Shown one piece after another: positions 1-4,055 of a DNA stretch of 7,324 nucleotides. The stretch is from JACDBD01 sp050743385 (lineage in GTDB: Bacteria > Actinomycetota > Acidimicrobiia > IMCC26256 > JACDBD01), in assembly GCA_050743385.1 (NCBI GenBank), contig JBOGFJ010000205.1:1-7324 (forward strand), given 5' to 3'. The notes beneath the pieces are model-generated. The model saw only the letters and a list, made by a program, of their open reading frames with translations, was not told the DNA's origin and made no database searches. A program made the translations under genes and the position numbers. Within the stretch, counting starts at the first letter, position 1, and each line of letters begins with the position of its first letter.

Positions 1-318
1 CTGTGCTCGCCGCTCACGCTGTTCGCGGTGCTGGCGTTGATCCGCCAGACCGTCGACAACTTCCAGCTGGCCAAGACCTCCGACGAGATCCTGGCCCTGC
101 TGGGCGTGTTCAAGAAGCAGTGGGGGACGTTCGTCGAGCGGATGGACAAGCTCGACCGGTCGCTCTGCACCGTGCGCAAAGACTACGACGAGCTCGTCGG
201 GACCCGTCGCCGGGCGCTCGAGAAGCCGCTCGACAAGATCGAGGCGCTGCGCCAGCAACAGGAGCTGAGCCTGGTCGACGACGACGACGACGACGAGAAA
301 TTCGCCCTCGAGGCCTGA
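1..318 (+). CDS. rmuC: RmuC family DNA recombination protein, C-terminal fragment
   Basis: The open frame enters from the left edge and ends at TGA 316-318, leaving 105 residues of the C-terminus. RmuC proteins are nuclease-fold, coiled-coil proteins that limit rearrangements at inverted repeats; this biochemical role is family knowledge and is thinly characterised. What is visible matches the family's end: a CSPLTLFAVLALIRQ segment (residues 2-16 of the fragment), a helical stretch with LGVFKKQWGTFVERMDKL, and a VRKDYDELVGTRRRALEKPL segment ending near IEALRQQ. The nuclease core lies upstream, outside the window. The tail is acidic, with six consecutive Asp encoded by six identical GAC codons (277-294) followed by Glu-Lys; this is probably a disordered tail. 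No intrinsic terminator with a T-run follows, but a strong hairpin lies at 373-411. The family call is fairly sure; start and full length are unknown. Confidence 0.85.
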   Translation: MCSPLTLFAVLALIRQTVDNFQLAKTSDEILALLGVFKKQWGTFVERMDKLDRSLCTVRKDYDELVGTRRRALEKPLDKIEALRQQQELSLVDDDDDDEKFALEA

Positions 319-335
319 CGCCGCGTCGCCCCGGG

Positions 336-341
336 TACGCT
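336..341 (+). promoter_or_regulatory. Candidate -10 element upstream of fxsA leader
   Basis: The hexamer TACGCT fits the actinobacterial TAnnnT -10 consensus. It lies 17 bases after the rmuC stop and 8 bases before an ATG at 350. A weak -35-like CTGACG sits at 315-320 with a short 15-base spacer. If used, transcription would begin at or next to the ATG at 350 (a leaderless start) rather than at the fxsA ATG at 430. This is inference from spacing; no expression data were available. Confidence 0.45.
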
Positions 342-349
342 CGGTCCCG

Positions 350-430
350 ATGTGCGGACGAGCGTCCCGCCGGGCGGCGGCAGCCATCTCTTCGGAAGAT
401 GGCCCGCCGCCGAGCGAGGGAGCTCGTTGA
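350..430 (+). CDS. Possible leaderless upstream ORF (26 codons) coupled to fxsA
   Basis: An ATG at 350 lies 8 bases after the TACGCT hexamer and opens 26 sense codons that end at TGA 428-430. The last base of this stop is the first base of the fxsA ATG (TGATG), the classic arrangement for translational coupling by re-initiation. The peptide begins MCGRASRRAAAA and ends with GPPPSEGAR. It has no Shine-Dalgarno sequence of its own, as expected for a leaderless start. The ORF reads straight through the hairpin at 373-411. Codons 19-21 (404-412) are three Pro codons in a row, a known ribosome-slowing motif, and they fall on the 3' arm of the hairpin just before the fxsA ribosome-binding site. The ORF could be chance in GC-rich DNA; the support is its start context, its exact stop position and the parallel at 3957-4052. 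Confidence 0.4.
   Translation: MCGRASRRAAAAISSEDGPPPSEGAR
373..411 (+). promoter_or_regulatory. Strong 5'-leader hairpin before fxsA
   Basis: The outer stem is GGCGGCGG (373-380) against CCGCCGCC (404-411), 8 perfect pairs. The inner stem is GCCATCT (383-389) against AGATGGC (397-403), 7 perfect pairs. The only interruption between the stems is a CA bulge at 381-382. The apex can form C(UUCG)G, 390-395, with A396 bulged; this is an especially stable tetraloop. The hairpin ends 18 bases before the fxsA ATG and 4 bases before its ribosome-binding site. There is no T-run after it. It may gate fxsA translation or transcription, or it may be a U-less terminator for rmuC. Confidence 0.6.
416..422 (+). 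promoter_or_regulatory. Ribosome-binding site of fxsA
   Basis: GAGGGAG lies 7 bases before the ATG at 430. This fixes 430 as the fxsA start in preference to the in-frame GTG at 352. It sits directly below the 3' foot of the hairpin and inside the last codons of the possible leader ORF. Confidence 0.7.
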
Positions 431-843
431 TGGCATTGCTCGTCCTGCTGTTCCTCGTCGTCCCGATCGTCGAGCTCTACGTCATCATCCAGGTGGGCCA
501 GGAGATCGGCGCGCTCAACACGATCGGTCTGCTCCTGCTGATCTCGGTCGTCGGCGCGTGGCTGGCCAAGCGTGAGGGCGTCGGGGTCTGGCGCCGCCTG
601 AATCAGCAGGTCAGCGCAGGAAGGGTGCCGGGCGCCGAGCTGATCGACGCGTTCCTCATCCTCCTCGCGGGCGCCCTGCTTCTCACGCCCGGCTTCATCA
701 GCGACGTGATCGCCATCTTCCTGCTGATCCCGCCAACCCGTGCCCTCGTGCGTCGCGTGCTCCGGCGCCGCTTCGTCGGCAAGGTCGAGATCTTCCGGGG
801 CTCGGCGTCACCGTCACGCCCGCCCGACATCGACCTGCCCTGA
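430..843 (+). CDS. fxsA: FxsA family membrane protein
   Basis: This 137-residue protein matches the FxsA family, small inner-membrane proteins; E. coli FxsA is known for relieving phage T7 exclusion by the F plasmid, and its housekeeping role is unclear. The sequence shows an N-terminal hydrophobic segment ending in VPIVELYVIIQVGQEIGALNT (residues 11-31), a second membrane segment around 32-46 with AWLAKREG after it, an amphipathic linker with LNQQVSAGRVPGAELID (57-73), and a hydrophobic hairpin at 74-104 with LLLTPGFISDVIA (83-95). A basic stretch RRVLRRRFVGK follows at 108-118, then a short polar tail. The ATG at 430 was chosen because it aligns with the FxsA N-terminus and has a good ribosome-binding site; a GTG at 352 would add 26 residues of non-membrane sequence. 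It converges on the gene at 849 with a 5-base gap and no terminator. Confidence 0.92.
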   Translation: MALLVLLFLVVPIVELYVIIQVGQEIGALNTIGLLLLISVVGAWLAKREGVGVWRRLNQQVSAGRVPGAELIDAFLILLAGALLLTPGFISDVIAIFLLIPPTRALVRRVLRRRFVGKVEIFRGSASPSRPPDIDLP

Positions 844-848
844 CGCGA

Positions 849-1634
849 TCAGCCCCCCAGGCGGAGGAGCTCCGGCGCGACCGGGCAGTCGACACGCCGA
901 GCGAGCGTGTCGGGGCGGTCGAGCCCGGTCGGGCCCGCGATACGAGCGAAGTCGCCGGCGTCGACGAGCTCGAGCGCGGGCGTCCGCTCGTCGTCCTCCT
1001 CGATGTGCTGTGCCACGGAAGCAAACAGACGGGCCGGCAACACGTGTCCCACGCCGGCGACCAGCCACCCCACCACGCGCCGAGTGGTGACCAGATCGTG
1101 GGTGCCGGCCGGCACCGCTGCACGCGTCGGGTCGGCGGCGGGCGTCTCGACCAGCAGGTGCGACGGTTCGAGCGCGGCAAGCTCGATCTCGTCGATCGTG
1201 CGTGCCGACGCGTCGGCGCGGGCCAGCCGGGCACGCAGGTGCTCGTCGCCCGAACGGCGTCGCACCGCCACGACGTCGAGGTCGGGCCGGGTCGCGGCCA
1301 CGGCACCGGCCAGCTCGGGACCGCCGAGCACGGCGACCACGTCGTCGTGCGGGAACGGGAGCAGCTCGGCGACCCGCTCGTACGTTGCGTCGCCGTGGAC
1401 CCGTTGCCACGCGTCCCATGCCGCCGAGGCCGGATCGGGAGCCGCGAGGACGCGGGCACAGAGCCACCACAGCGGCCCTGCCGTCGGGTGGTGAACGAGG
1501 AGACGCCGGCACGCCACGACCAGCCCGGCGGGGTCGTCGGCGAAGCCTGCCAGGCAGTCGGCGGCCTCCGAGACCAGCTCGACACCGTCACCGCTCCACC
1601 GAGCGAGGTGCCGGAGGCGTTCGAACGGCTGCAT
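849..1634 (-). CDS. Conserved actinobacterial protein of unknown function, IF-2B-like fold suspected
   Basis: This protein has 261 residues from the ATG at 1634; a GTG at 1670 would extend it by 12 residues into tag, and I consider that less likely. I recognise no named family with certainty. There is an all-helical-looking N-terminus (1-75) with the distinctive segment LLVHHPTAGPLWWLCARVL (45-63). This is followed by alternating strands and helices: LPFPHDDVVAVLGGPELAG (92-110), DLDVVAVRR (118-126), SHLLVETPAADP (158-169), and VGWLVAGVGHVLPARLF (188-204). The last part, a strand-rich core ending in a valine-glycine-rich strand, is reminiscent of the Rossmann-like domain of translation initiation factor 2B-related proteins, but this is a pattern impression only. 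It lies 13 bases downstream of the tag stop with no Shine-Dalgarno sequence, so it may be cotranscribed with tag or leaderless. It has no signal peptide or membrane segment and is probably cytoplasmic. Confidence 0.8.
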   Translation of the reverse strand: MQPFERLRHLARWSGDGVELVSEAADCLAGFADDPAGLVVACRRLLVHHPTAGPLWWLCARVLAAPDPASAAWDAWQRVHGDATYERVAELLPFPHDDVVAVLGGPELAGAVAATRPDLDVVAVRRRSGDEHLRARLARADASARTIDEIELAALEPSHLLVETPAADPTRAAVPAGTHDLVTTRRVVGWLVAGVGHVLPARLFASVAQHIEEDDERTPALELVDAGDFARIAGPTGLDRPDTLARRVDCPVAPELLRLGG

Positions 1635-1644
1635 GACTGAGCGC

Positions 1645-1650
1645 AGGCTA
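1645..1650 (-). promoter_or_regulatory. Candidate -10 element for the unknown-function gene
   Basis: On the minus strand TAGCCT begins with the TAG stop codon of tag (1650-1648) and ends 10 bases before the ATG at 1634. There is no Shine-Dalgarno sequence between. Spacing is a little long for a strictly leaderless start, so a 2-4 base leader or simple readthrough from tag is also possible. Confidence 0.3.
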
Positions 1651-2229
1651 CCGCCCGCCCGCGTCGTCACCGCCGAGCTCCCCGAACCGGAAGCACGACC
1701 GGACGTGGTCGTTCACCATGCCGGTCGCCTGCATGAACGCGTACACGATCGTGCTCCCGACGAACCGGAACCCGCGCCGCTTGAGGTCCTTGCTCAGCGT
1801 GTCCGACAGCGCGGTGGTCGTCGGCAGCTCGGCAAGCGTCGTCCAGCGGTTCTGTATCGGCGCGCCGTCCACGAACGCCCAGACGTAGGCGTCGAAGCTG
1901 CCGAACTCGTGCTGCACCGCGAGGAAGGCCCGCGCGTTCGTGACCGTCGACTCGATCTTCAGGCGGTTGCGGACGATGGCGGGGTTCTCGAGGAGGCGCT
2001 CCCGTCGCTTCGCCGAGAAGCCAGCCACCCGGGCGGGGTCGAAGTCGGCGAAGCTGCGTCGGTAGCCCTCGCGCTTGGCCAGGATCGTCGACCAGCTCAG
2101 GCCCGCCTGCGCGCCTTCGAGCACGAGGAGCTCGAACAACACGCGGTCGTCGTGGGTGGGAACGCCCCACTCCTCGTCGTGGTAGCGGACGTCGAGCTCG
2201 CGTTCGCCCGCCCACTCGCAGCGGCCCAC
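1648..2229 (-). CDS. tag: DNA-3-methyladenine glycosylase I
   Basis: This 193-residue protein aligns over its whole length with E. coli Tag (187 residues), a base-excision-repair enzyme that removes 3-methyladenine from alkylated DNA. The zinc-site residues fall at the same numbers as in the E. coli enzyme: C4, H17, H175 and C179. The substrate-pocket residues E38 and W46 (LEGAQAGLSW) are also in place. Other family motifs are YHDEEWGVP (16-24), KRRGFRFVGSTI (150-161) and MVNDHVRSC (171-179). The start is a GTG at 2229, which puts MGRCEW at the N-terminus as in the family; the frame stays open far upstream over the dehydrogenase gene, but that part is not Tag. The start is 11 bases after the dehydrogenase stop and has no Shine-Dalgarno sequence. 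The C-terminal tail after residue 182 is short, acidic and glycine-rich. Confidence 0.96.
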   Translation of the reverse strand: MGRCEWAGERELDVRYHDEEWGVPTHDDRVLFELLVLEGAQAGLSWSTILAKREGYRRSFADFDPARVAGFSAKRRERLLENPAIVRNRLKIESTVTNARAFLAVQHEFGSFDAYVWAFVDGAPIQNRWTTLAELPTTTALSDTLSKDLKRRGFRFVGSTIVYAFMQATGMVNDHVRSCFRFGELGGDDAGGR

Positions 2230-2237
2230 GTAGCGGG

Positions 2238-2243
2238 ACGCTA
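2238..2243 (-). promoter_or_regulatory. Candidate -10 element for tag
   Basis: Minus-strand TAGCGT begins with the TAG stop of the acyl-CoA dehydrogenase (2243-2241) and ends 8 bases before the GTG start of tag at 2229. It fits TAnnnT and would give a leaderless or nearly leaderless tag mRNA. No clear -35 was seen. Confidence 0.35.
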
Positions 2244-3467
2244 CTGGCTGGTCTTGGGTTCCTTCGGCAGGCCGAGCACCCGCTCGCCGACGATGTTGCG
2301 CATGATCTCGTCGGTGCCGCCAGCGACACGCGCCCCCGGCACCCCGAGCACGAACTCGGAGAACGCGTACGTGCCCCACTCGCCGGTGTTCGCGACGAGG
2401 CGGGGCCCGAGCATCTCGCTCACGGTGTCGGCGAGTCGCTGCATGTTCTGGGTCATGGTGAGCTTGGCGATCGACATCTCGGGCCCCGGGAGCTGGCCGG
2501 CGCGGATCTTGGCCATGGCCCGCAGGTTCGTGTACCGGGCGACGCTCGTGTGCACGTAGGCGTCGGCGAGGCGCTGGCGCACGAGAGGATCGTCGGCCAG
2601 GCCGAGGTGGCGGGCCATCTCGATGAACCGGGTCATGCTGGTCGAGCCGATGCCGGCGCCGCCACCACCACCGCCGATCGCAGCGCGCTCGTTCATCAGG
2701 GTGGTGAGGGCAACCGACCAGCCCTCGTCGACGTCGCCGAGGCGGTGCGAGTCGTGCACGCGCACGTCCTCGAAGAACACCTCGTTGAAGGTCGCGCCGC
2801 CGGTCATCTGGCGCAGGGGGCGCACCTCGACCCCGGGGGCGTGCATGTCGACAAGGAACATGGTGAGGCCCTTGTGCTTGGGCTTGTCGGGCGAGGTACG
2901 CGTGATGATCTCGCCGATGTCGCTGTACTGCGCGCCCGAGGTCCACACCTTCTGCCCGCTGAGCAACCACTCGTCGCCGTCGCGCGTGGCCCGGGTCTGG
3001 ATGCCGGCGAGGTCGGAGCCGGCAACGGGCTCGGAGAAGAGCTGGCAGCCGACGACGTCACCCCGGTACATCGCTCGCAGGTACCGCTCCTTCACGTCCG
3101 GGATCGCGTGCGCCAGGATCGTGGGCGCGACCATGCCGAGCCCGATGACGAAGGGTCCCTGGCTCGGGATCCGGTAGTCGGAGCGGAGCGCGGTGTAGGC
3201 CCGCTCGTACTCCTTGGGCAGGGCCCGGCCGCCGAACTCTTCGGGACCGGCGATCCACCCGAACCCGGCGTCGAACTCCTCGGCCTTCCACTCCTTGGCG
3301 GCGGCGAGCTCGGCGGCGGCCTCCTCGGGCGTCTTCTCCTCGAGGAGGCCCACCCGGTCGCTGCCCTCCCCCCATGCGAACTTCTCCTCCGGACGGGGCT
3401 CGGCGTTGGCGTCGAGGAAGGCCGTGGCCGCAGCCGAGAACTCGGCGAGCGAGATGGTGTCGGTCAT
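2241..3467 (-). CDS. FadE-type acyl-CoA dehydrogenase
   Basis: This 408-residue flavoenzyme belongs to the acyl-CoA dehydrogenase family, which oxidises acyl-CoA to 2,3-enoyl-CoA with FAD. It has the N-terminal helical domain (about 1-135), the flavin-contact segment CQLFSEPVAGSDLAGIQTRA (141-160) and WTSGAQ (175-180) in the beta domain, and the C-terminal helical domain (about 250-400). The last domain ends with GGTDEIMRNIVGERVLGLP (383-401). At the position of the medium-chain enzyme's catalytic Glu (YEGT) this protein has Gly-Gly-Thr. The likely base is therefore E260 in LMNER, the position used by isovaleryl- and long-chain-type enzymes; that assignment is inference. A six-glycine run (265-270) follows directly. 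The ATG at 3467 is 6 bases after a TACGAT hexamer. Its partner upstream is an SCP-2 protein, which suits fatty-acid or sterol side-chain breakdown. The acyl substrate cannot be read from the sequence. Confidence 0.95.
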   Translation of the reverse strand: MTDTISLAEFSAAATAFLDANAEPRPEEKFAWGEGSDRVGLLEEKTPEEAAAELAAAKEWKAEEFDAGFGWIAGPEEFGGRALPKEYERAYTALRSDYRIPSQGPFVIGLGMVAPTILAHAIPDVKERYLRAMYRGDVVGCQLFSEPVAGSDLAGIQTRATRDGDEWLLSGQKVWTSGAQYSDIGEIITRTSPDKPKHKGLTMFLVDMHAPGVEVRPLRQMTGGATFNEVFFEDVRVHDSHRLGDVDEGWSVALTTLMNERAAIGGGGGGAGIGSTSMTRFIEMARHLGLADDPLVRQRLADAYVHTSVARYTNLRAMAKIRAGQLPGPEMSIAKLTMTQNMQRLADTVSEMLGPRLVANTGEWGTYAFSEFVLGVPGARVAGGTDEIMRNIVGERVLGLPKEPKTSQ

Positions 3468-3473
3468 GCCGGC

Positions 3474-3479
3474 ATCGTA
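3474..3479 (-). promoter_or_regulatory. Candidate -10 element for a leaderless acyl-CoA dehydrogenase mRNA
   Basis: Minus-strand TACGAT matches TAnnnT and lies exactly 6 bases before the ATG at 3467, so a start 7 bases downstream of the -10 would be the A of the ATG. It sits in the 22-base gap after the SCP-2 stop. No Shine-Dalgarno sequence is present, which supports the leaderless reading. No convincing -35 was seen. Confidence 0.5.
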
Positions 3480-3489
3480 TGCGCTCGGG

Positions 3490-3897
3490 TCAGGCCGGGC
3501 CGTCGACGGCGTAGGTGGTGGTCGCTCGTACCGCCCCGAAGATGTCGCCGATCGCCGCCAGTGCGCGTTCGTGACCGACGAAGGCTGTCATGCCCCCCTT
3601 GATCTTGAGCCGGCCACTCGCGAGCGCGCGCTGCGCGGTAATGGTGCCGTCGTTGATGGCGCGAGCGACCTCGTAATCGGCGAGCAAGGTCAGGTCGGGG
3701 GATTGAGCCCGCCCCGCCCTCACGCGCACGACGCCGTGATCCATGGTCACGTGGTAGTGCACCGCTCCGTTCGGCGCGTCCGGCACTACCTGCTGCACCG
3801 TGGCCGCGAGCTCATCCGTGGCGGCGCGCAACTCCACGGAGTCCCGCGCCGCACTGTCCAGGGCCGCGACCCACTCCGGTGACAAGAACTCGGGCAT
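3490..3897 (-). CDS. SCP-2 sterol-transfer-domain protein
   Basis: This 135-residue protein consists of one SCP-2-like lipid-binding domain. Visible family features are an N-terminal FLSPEWVAALDSAA helix (4-17), beta strands GAVHYHVTMDHGVVRVRAG (44-62), a PDLTLLADYEVARAINDGTITAQRALASGRLKIKG region (68-101), and the terminal helix AFVGHERALAAIGDIFGAV (105-123). These small proteins bind acyl-CoAs or sterols in a hydrophobic tunnel; actinomycetes often encode them beside beta-oxidation enzymes, as here, where the next gene is an acyl-CoA dehydrogenase 22 bases downstream. The ATG at 3897 was chosen because the domain starts there and a TAGCAT hexamer lies 8 bases upstream; the frame stays open further upstream, but that part crosses the divergent control region and the prenyl synthase. 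Cytoplasmic, no signal peptide. The specific ligand is unknown. Confidence 0.85.
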   Translation of the reverse strand: MPEFLSPEWVAALDSAARDSVELRAATDELAATVQQVVPDAPNGAVHYHVTMDHGVVRVRAGRAQSPDLTLLADYEVARAINDGTITAQRALASGRLKIKGGMTAFVGHERALAAIGDIFGAVRATTTYAVDGPA

Positions 3898-3905
3898 GCG
3901 CCCGG

Positions 3906-3911
3906 ATGCTA
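3906..3911 (-). promoter_or_regulatory. Candidate -10 element for the SCP-2/dehydrogenase cluster
   Basis: Minus-strand TAGCAT lies 8 bases before the ATG at 3897 with no Shine-Dalgarno sequence, suggesting leaderless transcription. It faces away from the plus-strand -10 at 3945-3950, with 33 bases between them, so the -35 regions of the two promoters must overlap around 3922-3934. Confidence 0.45.
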
Positions 3912-3944
3912 CGGCTCCGTGCCAGTCGCGCCGGACCCCGGGCG

Positions 3945-3950
3945 TACCAT
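3945..3950 (+). promoter_or_regulatory. Candidate -10 element for the prenyl synthase leader
   Basis: TACCAT fits TAnnnT and lies exactly 6 bases before an ATG at 3957, the spacing expected for a leaderless mRNA. A second TAnnnT (TACCCT, 4023-4028) lies closer to the main gene, inside the inverted repeat, and would give a leadered transcript starting near 4035. Either or both may be used. Confidence 0.45.
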
Positions 3951-3956
3951 CCGCGG

Positions 3957-4052
3957 ATGCGAACGGCACGTCCAACGAGCGCGCAGCCAACATGGCGACC
4001 GAGCGAGCGCCCGCGGCGCAGGTACCCTGCGCCGCAGCAAGCGAGGCAATAG
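3957..4052 (+). CDS. Possible leaderless upstream ORF (31 codons) before the prenyl synthase
   Basis: An ATG at 3957 sits 6 bases after TACCAT and opens 31 sense codons ending at TAG 4050-4052, just 3 bases before the prenyl synthase ATG at 4056. The peptide begins MRTARPTSAQPTW and is rich in Arg (8) and Pro (6). It is in the same frame as the prenyl synthase, so a single amber codon separates the two. Its opening 16 bases nearly repeat the opening of the main gene. It reads through the inverted repeat at 4013-4035. It could instead be a decayed N-terminal extension, or chance; the parallel with the leader ORF at 350-430 raises my confidence. Confidence 0.4.
   Translation: MRTARPTSAQPTWRPSERPRRRYPAPQQARQ
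4013..4035. promoter_or_regulatory. Perfect 10-3-10 inverted repeat before the prenyl synthase
   Basis: GCGGCGCAGG (4013-4022) and CCTGCGCCGC (4026-4035) are exact reverse complements around the triplet TAC. In RNA this is a 10-pair GC-rich hairpin ending 20 bases before the ATG at 4056; in DNA it is a 23-base dyad that could be an operator, and it covers the possible -10 TACCCT at 4023-4028. No gene reads into it from upstream on the plus strand, so it is not a terminator of a preceding gene. Confidence 0.65.
4043..4046 (+). promoter_or_regulatory. Ribosome-binding site of the prenyl synthase
   Basis: GAGG lies 9 bases before the ATG at 4056. A second purine run (AGAGG, 4051-4055) touches the ATG and is too close to act alone. 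The site supports the ATG at 4056 over the in-frame GTG at 4080. Confidence 0.5.
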
Positions 4053-4055
4053 AGG

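Noticed and set aside
277..294. Six GAC repeats as a microsatellite or phase-variable tract
   Set aside because: A triplet repeat inside an acidic C-terminal tail changes length without a frameshift, so it is no on/off switch; such Asp runs are ordinary.
352..429. In-frame GTG at 352 as the fxsA start, giving 26 extra residues
   Set aside because: The FxsA family begins with the hydrophobic segment at 430, which also has a well-spaced GAGGGAG. The extension is not hydrophobic and runs through the hairpin.
1635..1670. GTG at 1670 as start of the unknown-function gene
   Set aside because: It would overlap tag by 23 bases and has no ribosome-binding site; the ATG at 1634 sits cleanly after the tag stop. 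Not fully excluded.
2660..2690. Gly-run codons in the dehydrogenase as an insertion
   Set aside because: Glycine-rich stretches after the ER motif occur in FadE-type relatives as I recall; nothing suggests a recent expansion.
2230..2970. Long open frame upstream of tag on the minus strand, as an N-terminal extension
   Set aside because: It lies over the dehydrogenase gene in another frame and gives an Arg/His-rich translation typical of a GC-rich shadow; Tag numbering fits the GTG at 2229 exactly.
2550..3602. 350-codon open frame on the plus strand antisense to the dehydrogenase
   Set aside because: The dehydrogenase on the other strand is unmistakable. Long antisense frames are expected from GC-biased third positions, and no family motif is visible in this one.
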